Part shown: positions 38,936 to 48,651 of the stretch, in pieces
How the letters are laid out: every line of letters starts with the position of its first letter
How positions within the stretch are numbered: position 1 is the stretch's first letter
Origin: an uncultured bacterium
Lineage (GTDB): Bacteria; Verrucomicrobiota; Kiritimatiellia; RFP12; UBA1067
NCBI GenBank assembly: GCA_902801025.1
Contig: CADCGZ010000007.1
Coordinates: 24,642 to 88,641, forward strand
Length of the DNA: 64,000 nt
Reading direction: 5' to 3'
The notes under the pieces: model-generated
Databases searched by the model: none
Seen by the model: only the letters and a program-made list of their open reading frames with translations
Told to the model about the DNA's origin: nothing
Position numbers and translations under genes: made by a program

Positions 38936-41274
38936 TTCTTCCTCCCTTCTGATGGTGGCGCAATGCGGCGCAGGGCAAGTCTGTCGACGTAGAGCGTTCC
39001 GTTCTCGTAGCGAGCCGAGACCCATAGATCGTACCAGTTCGGATCGACGTCCATGCCGTCGTCGAGGATGTGGAAGTCTTTGAGGTTGAAGTCGCAATCC
39101 CAGGAACCGTCGAACCAGAAGATCGTCTCAAACCCGACGTGGAGCGTCTTCAGCTTCACCCATGTGTATGTCTCGGCGCTCAGTTCCTCGGCAGCCTTGA
39201 CGACACGCTGGCCGTAGCTCTTCTTCGACGGACGGTCGTAGACGCCCCAGATTATATTGGAGCCAGTCTTCTTCATCACGGCCTTGCCTCGCGGGGACTT
39301 GGGGTCGTCGATCCGCTTGCCGCCGCCGCCCACATGCCAGTCAACAAGCAAGAGATCTCCATCCGGAACGGACTTCAGCTCTTCGGGAAGGTCGTCGAAC
39401 TTCATCGTAAGGAGGTCGATTCTCTCTTCGATCTTCTTTTCCGCGACGACGCGCCATTTCGGCTCGGAGAACATGATTCTCGCGCTTTCCGTCGCCCACT
39501 TGCGGTAGGTCTCGATCGCCTTTGCAAACTCGTCCTTTGCCTTTGGGTCCTTGCGGTAGATGGTCAAAAGCTTCTCGGAAAGCCTCTCCATGATCGGCGC
39601 CATGCGCGCGCGGTATTTCTCGCGCGTCTCCTTCTTGTACGCCTGCGCGACGAACGAACCGAACTTCCTCAGGACTGCGGGGTCGGACTTCCAGGTGTTG
39701 ATTCCCGTGCGCTGCTCGAAGTGATCCTTGCTGTATCGCGTCAGCACCTGCTCCCTCATGTAGCGGTATGCCTCGTACATGTCGCCCGCGCCTTCGCCGT
39801 AGGCGCGGCAGAACGTGCGGACGAGACCGTCCACGTCGAGCGAAGGATCTATGTACAGCTTTGCGAGAACATATCGATTCAGCTCGTCCCACGACCCTGA
39901 GCCAGACCAGAACTCGTTTTCCATGAAGACGGAATCGATGCCGAGCGACGAGAAGTACCTGACGTTCGAGGCGATTGCGTCAACCGCGGGGGACGGCTCG
40001 TCGCCGCGGTAGAGGTAGTCCCATAGCTCGATGTTCTTCGTGAGCGCGGCCCATTCGCGTATTTCGCGGGCGTTGTTCTCGTTGAAGTGTCCTTTCGTCA
40101 GAAGCGGAATCGTCGCGTCGCAGTGCGAGTAGACGTTGCACCACCAGATGCGAAGATTTGGCTCGACCGTTATCTTCCCCTTTTCGGGCGCTCGTTCGGT
40201 CGATACGTATGCGAAAATACGAATCTGCACGTCAGGGTACTTCTCGCGCACGTCGCGGGCGAGACGGTTGGCAAACTCCAGCACGAGCCCTGCGTCGCCT
40301 CCGTCCTTGTGTCCACCCTCGACGCGGTCGTACTTCGCAATGACCTTCCTGCACTCCGGGCAGAGGCAGATGAAGTCGGAGTTGTCCATCTGCGTGAAGT
40401 CGTAGACGAGCGGAGGGTCGTCGGGGAACTTCGCGCGGTCCGCGGCTATGAAGCCCAAGAGGGACTCGAGGACGATGCGGTAGGCGTCGGGGTTCGTGTA
40501 GCAGAGCTGGCACTTGGAGTTTCGGACAAAGCGCCTCTTGCCGTCGGGCCCCATGGAGTAGTATTCGGGATGCTCGCTTCCGTACTTCTCTGGCGGCAGG
40601 TAGTCGAACGACGAGTGGCAGTGCTTCGTCTGCCCTGAGACGCGGTAGCGGCCCTCTATCTGGTCAGAGCCCGGTTCGCACGACAGCGCGCGCCCGTACC
40701 GCTCCCAGAACTGCATCATGTACGGGAACTTCCTGCGGTCGAACCGCGCGGAGTATATCTCGCGGTTGTAGAACGCCGGCTTTGTCGTCCATTCGCGGAC
40801 CGGGACCTTCGCCTCGGGGTCGGCCCTGAAATCGTCCGGCCCGTCGTCAGGGAAGAATACCCGGTAGCCGAGGCATTTCTCCGCGAACTCCCAGGCGGCA
40901 GCAGACACCGCGTAGCCGGTGCGCCCAAAGAGAAACGCCTTCCCTGGAACGCACTTGACGCGCCAGTCGCAGAGCCGCAGCCCCTCCGCCGTCACGCCGG
41001 CCTCCGCAGCCGCAGGGCAGTCGCCGAGATAGATGAACGTCCCCTGCGCTGGCTCCTTCCCCTGCGAATATACGGCGGGGGCCCGGCCCGTCACGTTGGA
41101 AATCACCGTCACGAGGTCTTCCGCGGTCTTCTGGACGTTGAACAGCCCGCTCGACTTCTCCACCTTGCACTTCACGATTGCGGCGTCCTTCAGGGCAAAT
41201 GCCGTTTTCTGCCCCGCACCCGCGCAAAACGCGATTCCCGCGGCCACCGCCGCGACGACTACTGTTTTCTTCAT
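38932..41274 (-). CDS. Secreted DUF4838 putative glycosidase (780 aa)
   Basis: Signal peptide MKKTVVVAAVAAGIAFCAGA followed by an alpha/beta N-terminal domain (residues about 25-160, TAEDLVTVISNVTGRAPAVY; LFGRTGYAVSAAAWEFAEKCLGY read in part), as in alpha-N-acetylglucosaminidase and GH20-type enzymes. The DUF4838 TIM barrel spans about 200-520 (HSSFDYLPPEKYGSEHPEYY, VYDFTQMDNSDFICLCPEC, LRIWWCNVYSHCD, DSVFMENEFWSGSG), and a C-terminal lectin-like region covers about 640-780. DUF4838 is found in polysaccharide loci but has no settled activity. It follows the giant adhesin by 18 bp with a strong Shine-Dalgarno (GGGAGGG). Confidence 0.85.
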   Translation of the reverse strand: MKKTVVVAAVAAGIAFCAGAGQKTAFALKDAAIVKCKVEKSSGLFNVQKTAEDLVTVISNVTGRAPAVYSQGKEPAQGTFIYLGDCPAAAEAGVTAEGLRLCDWRVKCVPGKAFLFGRTGYAVSAAAWEFAEKCLGYRVFFPDDGPDDFRADPEAKVPVREWTTKPAFYNREIYSARFDRRKFPYMMQFWERYGRALSCEPGSDQIEGRYRVSGQTKHCHSSFDYLPPEKYGSEHPEYYSMGPDGKRRFVRNSKCQLCYTNPDAYRIVLESLLGFIAADRAKFPDDPPLVYDFTQMDNSDFICLCPECRKVIAKYDRVEGGHKDGGDAGLVLEFANRLARDVREKYPDVQIRIFAYVSTERAPEKGKITVEPNLRIWWCNVYSHCDATIPLLTKGHFNENNAREIREWAALTKNIELWDYLYRGDEPSPAVDAIASNVRYFSSLGIDSVFMENEFWSGSGSWDELNRYVLAKLYIDPSLDVDGLVRTFCRAYGEGAGDMYEAYRYMREQVLTRYSKDHFEQRTGINTWKSDPAVLRKFGSFVAQAYKKETREKYRARMAPIMERLSEKLLTIYRKDPKAKDEFAKAIETYRKWATESARIMFSEPKWRVVAEKKIEERIDLLTMKFDDLPEELKSVPDGDLLLVDWHVGGGGKRIDDPKSPRGKAVMKKTGSNIIWGVYDRPSKKSYGQRVVKAAEELSAETYTWVKLKTLHVGFETIFWFDGSWDCDFNLKDFHILDDGMDVDPNWYDLWVSARYENGTLYVDRLALRRIAPPSEGRKK

Positions 41275-41292
41275 TGAACTATCCCTCCCTTG

Positions 41293-44200
41293 TTATTTAA
41301 GTCTTATGGTAAAGCCAGTGCGGCGGATGTCGGCGACGACAGCCGAACCAGACACCATTAGCGATGCCATGTATCCTTTCGGAACACCAATCATACGCCA
41401 AGACGATGCAGACGGAATGGAATCCGCAAATTTCGCAACCGCGACTTGTCCGCCGCGAGCGTTAGCGACTGGGCTTCCAAAGTCAACAAGGACAGGACCA
41501 GAAATCGCCGCTGATAGAAACCACGGAGCGCCATTCGTGGCAACAAGAGACTCCGACAGCGGAACACTTATCGTCGGCGCCGTTGCCGTGAAATTCGAGA
41601 GCTTTCCACCACCGGAAAACGTAACGCCTTCACCGAGATCATTGCCACCAAAATCAACAGACGCGCCCTCGGCAGCATTATAGGCGCCACCAATGCGGCA
41701 TGCACCGCTCTCTACCAGCACATCGCCGCCTTGCACGTCGAGCGTCCCCTCGAACGCGAGGGTAACGGGGTCGTCGAGAAGATCCTTCTGCCACTTGCCC
41801 TGGTTCTCATTGTCCGCGTCCTCAGCATACCACGTGGCCCGACGGCAAAAGACATACGTGCCGCCACCTGTCTTTGTCATCCCGCCTTCCCCTGTAACAG
41901 CCTGCGTCGCCTCTACCGTATACCCTGCCTCAACGGGGAAAGTCAAGCCATCTGCGCCTTTCGTCCTTATCACGACATTCGTCGCATGCATGAACTTCAT
42001 CGGCTGCCATTTTCCCGCGTCCGCAATCCACGTTCCGCCGTCGAACGACAAATCAAGGACAAATTTTGACTCTTTTTCCCTCATGCGCCACGTGGAAAGC
42101 ACACCGCCGTTGACAACCGAGACAGAATAACCAGTCGCCCTCATCTGCATGCCGCCAAAAACCGAATCTCCGGCAAGCACGGATCCGTCAATATGGATTT
42201 TATGCCTGTTTCCGCCCCAGCTTTCCATCCTGTAGTTCACATTCCCGCCATTCACGTATACAGCGGCTCCATCACGCATGATGAAAGTCGCGTTGCTGCC
42301 GTCAGAAGAGCCATACGGAAGAAGGCTGTTGGCAACGCTCCAGGTCGCACGTTCCACGATCACCGTCGGGGAGCTGTAGACCACATCCACCCCGCTTCGC
42401 ATGCTCTGCGACGCCACACGTGCGCCATTGACGATTTCAAGCCGCGCAAACTTCGACAGCGACGAAGAATCGTTCCCTATGCGGCTGCAGAAATTAAACT
42501 GCCCAACACTCGAAAGATTGGCCGACATTCCATCCACGACGAGCGACGGCGCTTTCCCTATGCCGCTCGCCCAGATTCCAACGCTCATGCAATGGCGAAT
42601 GTCGACAAGCGCCCCCTCTCCGCCACTGAACACCACCTCGCCTTCAGCCACGTTGAAGCCGTTGTATCCCCTTTTCTCCGGAACCCATTCGACGGGAGAG
42701 ATGTCTCCCACGCCAGGGTTGGCAACGTTCTTGTTTCCATCTATGAACCCGTCGCAGCAGGAGAGCGTCATTGTATCGCCCGCCCCCGGCGAGAATGTCA
42801 GCGTCCCAACGCCGCGCTTGAATATGCAGCCGTTGGCGACATGCGCATTGGTCACGACAAGCGGCGCATCGATCTTGAGGTCGATGAGGTCGTTCGTAGA
42901 CGGAGTTTCGCCGAAAAGCCCGCCTGGCAGCGTCTGCCCTTGGCCTGAGCCATCGCCGACGAACAGGAACCTGCCGCCTGCCATGTGGATTCCGCTCATG
43001 GCCGAGACGGGCTCTCCAAGCGCCAAGGCTTCTTCAAGGACAAGCGTACCGTCCTTGACTGTGACGCCTCGCGGCATTGTGCTTCCGCTCCCGGCCAAGA
43101 CGAGCCTGCCTTTGCCCGTCTTGACTATCCCGCCACCCGTGACGGTCGAGGCGAGGCGAAGTGTCGCACCTTCGCCGACTTCCACGGGGAGCACTCCGTA
43201 ATTTCCGAGAACATAGGTGTCGGAAATGGTCTTATCCGTCGTCTCGCCATCACCGTTCCACTCAATTCTATCTTCTACGAGCGCCACGTCTACTGAAAAC
43301 ACAGTCACATCGCCAGACTTAACCGCGGAGAAATCGTAGACAAGGGAATCGTCAAGCCCCGTTGCAGACGAAGGAACAGACCATGCGGACATGGATTCGA
43401 AATCCACCGCACCGGTCGTAGTCATGAGCGTGTATGACCGCCTCGTCTCAAAAATGCCGCCGAGGGCAATGCCGGCAGAAACAATTTCGACCGGGCACGC
43501 AAGTTCAAGCGTCGAATCCGCCGTGCAACGTATTGTGCCGAAGGAGCCATGCGAACCTAAGACGAGTTTCTTGATTCCAGACTCGGCTGGCGCATCCTCG
43601 AAAACCACCTCTGCGCCGTCTACAAGGACAAGCTCCGACACCGTCCTTGCTCCGGCGGCGAACACCACCTTGCCGCCCGAGACAACTATGCGCGACACCG
43701 TCGTGTTGCCTCCCGTAAGCGTCTTCACGCCAGAGCCCTTCATCGTCAAGACTCCGGGGATGCCCTCCATGTCGACGAAGTCAACCGCATTTGTAATGTC
43801 GTAGTCGCTGACAATCGTCAAACCCGAGGGGCCGCACTCGACATGCTCAAGATCGTACAGGAACCTCCCTTCCTTTATGGCCTCCAACGTTCCGCCATTC
43901 GCAGAGATGCTTGCGACGCCGTCCTTCGACGGATCCTTCGCATGACTTCCATCTCCGCCTTTCACGCGAAGGACCCGCATGACGCCGCCATTCAGTTGAA
44001 GCCGAGCGCAACACCCGATGACGCCTTCCTTCAGCAGCGTCACGTCACGCAGCGCGTTGTTGGAGAAGTTAGGCTTGACTTCAATCAGTCCGCCGGACTG
44101 GAGGACAGTGTTCGTGGTATACGAAGCCGACTTGTCGGTCGAAAGCAGAAGCCCCTCGCCGCCATTTATCGTGAGAGTTCCACTCTCCCCCACCTCAAGG

Positions 44201-47200
44201 ACAGAGCTACCACTGTGCCCGACGGTCACGCTCCCGGCAGACGCAACCACCGCGCCGTTGGAAATCGCGATCGACCCAACAGAGCTTGCGTCTTGCGCCA
44301 GAATAATGCGTCTTGCGGCAAGATTCCCGCCAACGACGTCGACACGTCCAGTGCCTGCGCCTCTTCCAATGTCAAAGGAATCGATATCACAGGAGCAGTC
44401 GCTGAAAACGGCTTTCCCTACGCCGTCAAAACCGATTCTAAGGCCAGAGGATGGCTCGCCTACGGACACATTCACGTCGGCATTCTCGAATTTATGCGTT
44501 CCGTTAAGAAGCAGCATACCGCTGTATGCGGAGTTCTGGCAATGCCGTACAACGGGCATGCCGCCGTCGACGCGCCTATAGATGAACTCGTCTCCTTCAG
44601 TGCCGATCGTGAAATTGGCGATACCACCTGGATTCGTGTCATCAAACCTGCCCATATATACCGAACCGACAAACGTCTCCATGCCAGACCCAAACAGGAA
44701 AGTGGGTGACTTGGCATTTCCGTAAATGGCTATGATTGCCGTGTCTTCCGCAGTATGCGGATACGATGTATTCTCGATGCCGTCAATACGCTTCCATGAT
44801 GACACGTCCGACCACTGGAATCCTCCACCAGTCAACGCCGAAGCCGACATCTGGTCGAAAACATATATCGTCCCATTGCCTGTCCTCTTTGGGAGAATAA
44901 GCACCGGGAGAACGTTCGTGACGCTCGCCGAATCGATGCACTGGACGCCGAGGATACCAGGTTCGAGCGCATTAAGCACGTTGCCGGAGATAGAGGCGAA
45001 GGAATCGTTCAACACTTTATAGCTCTCCCCCTCTTCAAGCGAGGGAAGCACGATGGCATCGCCTGGACATACATGCAATACACCGTCGGCAGAACAATGT
45101 GACGGTATGTCGTCGATGTATATGCCAGAGGTACCTGACCCGATCTCTGCCGAAAATGTCTCCGAGCATTCCATGCCATCCAATGTCGCTGAAAGTACGA
45201 CCCGGGCTGCGGCAAAGCTCTTTGCACCGATTCCCGGCCAGGAGATCCGCCCGGCGTCGGCTATTGACTTCGCTCCAACGGTTTCGCCACTATATACGAG
45301 CGTGGCGGTGCCGGTGGCTGGCTCTCGAAGCCCGGTTATGTCAATATAGACGTCAAGAGCAGATCCATCCGACGAGAATTCCCATCCTATGCCAGACGCA
45401 ATGAACGGAGTGGAACATGTCGATTGGGCCGGAACATCAACATATGTGTCGATGCCAAATCCATTGCGCACCCTGACACGAAGCGAATATTCCGTCATGG
45501 GAAGCAATCCCAGGACAATTAGACTCGTCGGCGTTCCAAGTGCCGCAGCGGATTCCGCCGAGGCGACAATTGTCTCAAATCCATTGGTCGAAGCTTCAAG
45601 ACGGACGGACGAACCAGTCGGGCCAGCGCCGGATTCAGTCACCGTCGCAATTGCAGAAAGAGACCTCAGCCCACGCTTAAAAAACTCTGCCGTTGCCTTC
45701 GGAGAGCTGGGAATATGGGTCGTAAAGCTGGCTACCGAGGTCGTCAGGGATTTATTTTTGTCGTTCACTACGATTGCACGGGCGTAATACTTAGTGCCAG
45801 TCGCAAGTCCTGTCAGCGGAATATCGCACTCACCAAGCACCGAAGCCGCGTAATTCGTCGAGAAAAAGGCGGATGCGAAATCTGGCACTGTTGAAACCTG
45901 CACCGTGACATTCGCCGACCCGGCATCGATTCCAAACGATGAGATGTCAACTGCCACCATCGCATTCGCGTAGCCGACATCAGGCACCAAAACGCCCGCC
46001 ACCGGCTCGGGCGTTTCCCCGTATGGCTCCGCCATCCCAGTCGTCAGAAAGGAGTCGGAGGTCTGCGTCGCATAGTCGGCCGCGATCCAGTCGGCGGACG
46101 GCACGAACGCGCCGAGGCGGACCTCGTCCATCTCGGCGTTGACGCGGCGTCCCTTCTTGTTGGTGTCGCTGGAATTGTAGGAATCCTGCGTCGAGCAGCC
46201 GATACCGATGTCCGTGTCCTGCTGGTTGACCGTTTCGAGGCACGTCACGGTTTCGAGGTAGGAGCCGTTGAGGTAGATGTCGGCGACCTGGGTGTTGTTA
46301 TTCGCCGTGCATTTCCAGACGACGTCGACCTTCTTCCAGACGTCGTTCGTCGCGCAGAGCGTCGTGCCGAGGTTGTAGGTGCCGGACGTCGTCGCGGGCG
46401 TCGTCCCACCGGCATAGACGCGCATGAGCTTGGGCGCGCCGTCGCTGTTCTCGTGGAACGAGAATCCCCACCCCGTGCCCTGGTCGCCCTTCCGACGGCA
46501 GATGAGATTGGCCCACTGGACCACGCCCTTTGCGCGAACCCAGAACGAGGCGTGGAAGTCGGTGCCGAGCGCATTGGCGGCCGCCTTCTTCACTGGGTCC
46601 GCAGCGTCCCCTCCGACGGGAACGCGGATGGAACGTGCGTGCTCGCTGTCCTCGGCGATGCGCCAAGCGCCGCCGACCATGCTGCCGGACGCGGCCTTGC
46701 CGACCGGCGTGAAGCCATCGAGGCCGTTGGCCGTCGAGTCGTGGATGGTGACGGGGGCGGAATCGGATGGCGTCCCCGTCTCGCCCATGTGCCAAACACC
46801 AGTGTAGTCGGCCCAAGGCTTGTCGGGACAGACGGCGCGACCGCTTGAATCGGAGCCCCAGCACATCACGAACCGTGTGCCATTCGTCATCGTCGAAAGG
46901 CGCACCCAGATGAGCGAGGTGTCATTTGTGTTCCAAGTGTCGATTTCGTAGGGAAGACCGCTACCATCCATGTCCACAAACGCGATATCGCTTCCGTTAG
47001 ACGACGAATGCAGATCGCCGTAGGAGAAACCCCGCGGCAAGTTGTCGCCAATCCGAACGAGAACCGGGAAATTGTACAACGGCGACGATCCTGTATAACC
47101 ATCAACGATAAACATCGCGCCCTTGTCAAAACTCGCAGATGTCGGTCGCGGCAAAGCGGATCCTTCGGCAAAAAGCCGTGCCGCAAGTAAAACGGATGTC

Positions 47201-47223
47201 AATACTATTGTCGCCCTTTTCAT
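41293..47223 (-). CDS. Giant secreted DUF2341/LamG/beta-strand-repeat protein (1976 aa)
   Basis: Signal peptide MKRATIVLTSVLLAARLFA. Residues about 25-150 match DUF2341 (FPVLVRIGDNLPRGFSYGDL, WVRLSTMTNGTRFVMCWGS). A LamG/concanavalin-like domain spans about 165-405 (GVWHMGETG, FHASFWVRAKG, IYLNGSYLETVT, AEMDEVRLGAF), followed by FN3-like repeats (about 420-620). From about 780 to the end is a long beta-helical passenger with autotransporter-associated beta-strand repeats (IVKTGKGRLVLAGSG, MTKTGGGTYVF). There is no autotransporter barrel; the protein ends GFTIRLK. GC content is highest over the LamG segment. It overlaps a 69-codon ORF by ATGA and has Shine-Dalgarno GGAGG 4 nt upstream. It is probably a glycan-binding surface adhesin. 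Confidence 0.9.
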   Translation of the reverse strand: MKRATIVLTSVLLAARLFAEGSALPRPTSASFDKGAMFIVDGYTGSSPLYNFPVLVRIGDNLPRGFSYGDLHSSSNGSDIAFVDMDGSGLPYEIDTWNTNDTSLIWVRLSTMTNGTRFVMCWGSDSSGRAVCPDKPWADYTGVWHMGETGTPSDSAPVTIHDSTANGLDGFTPVGKAASGSMVGGAWRIAEDSEHARSIRVPVGGDAADPVKKAAANALGTDFHASFWVRAKGVVQWANLICRRKGDQGTGWGFSFHENSDGAPKLMRVYAGGTTPATTSGTYNLGTTLCATNDVWKKVDVVWKCTANNNTQVADIYLNGSYLETVTCLETVNQQDTDIGIGCSTQDSYNSSDTNKKGRRVNAEMDEVRLGAFVPSADWIAADYATQTSDSFLTTGMAEPYGETPEPVAGVLVPDVGYANAMVAVDISSFGIDAGSANVTVQVSTVPDFASAFFSTNYAASVLGECDIPLTGLATGTKYYARAIVVNDKNKSLTTSVASFTTHIPSSPKATAEFFKRGLRSLSAIATVTESGAGPTGSSVRLEASTNGFETIVASAESAAALGTPTSLIVLGLLPMTEYSLRVRVRNGFGIDTYVDVPAQSTCSTPFIASGIGWEFSSDGSALDVYIDITGLREPATGTATLVYSGETVGAKSIADAGRISWPGIGAKSFAAARVVLSATLDGMECSETFSAEIGSGTSGIYIDDIPSHCSADGVLHVCPGDAIVLPSLEEGESYKVLNDSFASISGNVLNALEPGILGVQCIDSASVTNVLPVLILPKRTGNGTIYVFDQMSASALTGGGFQWSDVSSWKRIDGIENTSYPHTAEDTAIIAIYGNAKSPTFLFGSGMETFVGSVYMGRFDDTNPGGIANFTIGTEGDEFIYRRVDGGMPVVRHCQNSAYSGMLLLNGTHKFENADVNVSVGEPSSGLRIGFDGVGKAVFSDCSCDIDSFDIGRGAGTGRVDVVGGNLAARRIILAQDASSVGSIAISNGAVVASAGSVTVGHSGSSVLEVGESGTLTINGGEGLLLSTDKSASYTTNTVLQSGGLIEVKPNFSNNALRDVTLLKEGVIGCCARLQLNGGVMRVLRVKGGDGSHAKDPSKDGVASISANGGTLEAIKEGRFLYDLEHVECGPSGLTIVSDYDITNAVDFVDMEGIPGVLTMKGSGVKTLTGGNTTVSRIVVSGGKVVFAAGARTVSELVLVDGAEVVFEDAPAESGIKKLVLGSHGSFGTIRCTADSTLELACPVEIVSAGIALGGIFETRRSYTLMTTTGAVDFESMSAWSVPSSATGLDDSLVYDFSAVKSGDVTVFSVDVALVEDRIEWNGDGETTDKTISDTYVLGNYGVLPVEVGEGATLRLASTVTGGGIVKTGKGRLVLAGSGSTMPRGVTVKDGTLVLEEALALGEPVSAMSGIHMAGGRFLFVGDGSGQGQTLPGGLFGETPSTNDLIDLKIDAPLVVTNAHVANGCIFKRGVGTLTFSPGAGDTMTLSCCDGFIDGNKNVANPGVGDISPVEWVPEKRGYNGFNVAEGEVVFSGGEGALVDIRHCMSVGIWASGIGKAPSLVVDGMSANLSSVGQFNFCSRIGNDSSSLSKFARLEIVNGARVASQSMRSGVDVVYSSPTVIVERATWSVANSLLPYGSSDGSNATFIMRDGAAVYVNGGNVNYRMESWGGNRHKIHIDGSVLAGDSVFGGMQMRATGYSVSVVNGGVLSTWRMREKESKFVLDLSFDGGTWIADAGKWQPMKFMHATNVVIRTKGADGLTFPVEAGYTVEATQAVTGEGGMTKTGGGTYVFCRRATWYAEDADNENQGKWQKDLLDDPVTLAFEGTLDVQGGDVLVESGACRIGGAYNAAEGASVDFGGNDLGEGVTFSGGGKLSNFTATAPTISVPLSESLVATNGAPWFLSAAISGPVLVDFGSPVANARGGQVAVAKFADSIPSASSWRMIGVPKGYMASLMVSGSAVVADIRRTGFTIRLK

Positions 47224-47429
47224 TGTTCCTCCATTCGTGCCTCTTGGCAGCCCCCGTAAAGCGCCGTCGCAGACGGCAGCCTGTCATAGACCGGGCAGCC
47301 GCCGCCGCGGTTGCGCGTGATGAAGTTCATCTGCCGCAACTCCGACAACTGCGCCATCCCCGAATGCCTTTCGGCGACAGCAGTTGAAAACAGCGGAACA
47401 AACGCGAGAACATGACACTTGCATATCAT
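47220..47429 (-). CDS. 69-codon leader ORF, translationally coupled to the giant adhesin
   Basis: MICKCHVLAFVPLFSTAV opens a 69-residue frame whose TGA overlaps the ATG of the 1976-residue protein (ATGA). A promoter -10 (TGG-TAAAAT) ends 6 nt before this ATG, the same leaderless layout as at several certain genes in the window. The peptide has four Cys and no known domain; an initial hydrophobic stretch could be a weak signal. It may be a real small protein or a leader ORF that controls adhesin translation. It is also possible that the promoter fires a normal 5' leader and the frame is fortuitous. Confidence 0.5.
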   Translation of the reverse strand: MICKCHVLAFVPLFSTAVAERHSGMAQLSELRQMNFITRNRGGGCPVYDRLPSATALYGGCQEARMEEQ

Positions 47430-47435
47430 GAGATG

Positions 47436-47464
47436 ATTTTACCACAGATACGCGTTCCGCGCAA
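47436..47464 (-). promoter_or_regulatory. Promoter of the leader ORF-giant adhesin unit
   Basis: TTGCGC (47459-47464), exactly 17 bp, then TAAAAT (47436-47441) preceded by TGG on the minus strand. It lies between the deacetylase stop and the 69-codon ORF. The -10 to ATG 47429 distance is 6 nt (CATCTC). Confidence 0.6.
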
Positions 47465-47489
47465 TGCGGATTTTTAAATCTGCCGTGAA

Positions 47490-48626
47490 TCACGCCCCTG
47501 GCGTCACGCGCACCGCGCCCCTGTCGGGAACTGCGTCGACGAGCGCATAGGGCGCGCCCTCGTGCGTGACGAAGCGCACAGGGACGCTCTTCCCGCCCTG
47601 CGTCGCCTTCGCAGACTTCCAGCCGTTCGGAAGGCGGACCTTAACGGTGAGCGGATAGTCGAAGATGTCGTCCTTCATGCGGTCGGTCAGCGTGAACTCG
47701 ATCGCCTTGCCCTTCAGCGCGCTCGCGAGCGTCGCCGAGTCGCGCTCCTGCCCGTACTTCGCGGCGTCGTCGAAGCGGCACACCCAGAGCCGATCGTCCT
47801 TTAGAGACGCGATGTAGCGGACCTCCCTCTCCGCGCCAGCGGCGTTTTTCGCCCTGTCCTCGTCTGTTCGTCCTGCGTGTACGAAGTGGTACAAGACGAT
47901 GTTCCAGCCGCGCTTGAGCGCCTTGTTGCCGCGGATCCACTTCGGGTCTTCCTCCGTTTCTCCGAAAGCCACCATCTGGACGTGGCCCTTGCCGCCCGCA
48001 CCCTTGTTTGTGCAGAGGTAGTTGATCGAATTGGCGCAGCTCGGTACGCCGTAGACGCCGCGGCAAGCAATCGCGTACTTCGCCGCGATTGCCTCGTGCG
48101 GCTCACCGCGCGGATACGCGATGCAACATGCGAAGTTGTTCGTGACATTGTCGTTGATTGCCTTCAGGGAGTCGCGATACATCGACTCGACCTCCTCGTC
48201 GGACGGCATCGGGACGTCCCCGTGCTTCGCCTTGTGGTTCGTAGTGTGCGACTGGATCGAATGACCGGCGTTGGCGAGCTTCTGCCAGTCTGCCCACGTG
48301 CCGTTGAACCCAGGGTTCTTCTTATACACGCAGTGGTCGGTGATCACGAACCATGTAAGCTTGATGCCGAGTTCCTCGGAAAGCTTAAGCCACCACTCGT
48401 GGTCGGGCTTGCAGTTGTCATCGATGGTGATCGAGCACGCGGCGAATCTGTCGCCCGCCCACAGGCACACGTCGGCGTCGCCCGGCTTTTCTGGCCACAC
48501 CAGGTCGGTCGGCGTCTTGAAACGCCCGCCCTTCGGGGGAGGAGGAAGATTCATCAGCTGCTCGCCACCAACGGCGGCAAAAACGGCCGCCATGGAGAGT
48601 GCCGCTACAATGGTCGCTCGCTTCAT
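47490..48626 (-). CDS. Secreted NodB-type polysaccharide deacetylase (378 aa)
   Basis: Signal peptide after MKRATIVAALSMAAVFAAVGG. The NodB region shows AACSITIDDN (variant of the TFDDG motif, about residue 63) and HSIQSHTTNHKAKH (His-x3-His metal motif, about residue 125). Residues IAYPRGEPH (motif 3-like) and FHVHAG-like LYHFVHAGRT follow. It removes N- or O-acyl groups from polysaccharide chains, as CE4 enzymes do. The C-terminal 100 residues form a beta domain (FTLTDRMKDDIFDYPLTVKV). Start ATG 48626 is preferred; ATG 48641 is an alternative. It is the second enzyme after the 1367-residue adhesin, 25 bp after the beta-helix gene. Confidence 0.85.
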   Translation of the reverse strand: MKRATIVAALSMAAVFAAVGGEQLMNLPPPPKGGRFKTPTDLVWPEKPGDADVCLWAGDRFAACSITIDDNCKPDHEWWLKLSEELGIKLTWFVITDHCVYKKNPGFNGTWADWQKLANAGHSIQSHTTNHKAKHGDVPMPSDEEVESMYRDSLKAINDNVTNNFACCIAYPRGEPHEAIAAKYAIACRGVYGVPSCANSINYLCTNKGAGGKGHVQMVAFGETEEDPKWIRGNKALKRGWNIVLYHFVHAGRTDEDRAKNAAGAEREVRYIASLKDDRLWVCRFDDAAKYGQERDSATLASALKGKAIEFTLTDRMKDDIFDYPLTVKVRLPNGWKSAKATQGGKSVPVRFVTHEGAPYALVDAVPDRGAVRVTPGA

Positions 48627-48651
48627 CTTTCGTTTCTCCATTCGTTAAGTC

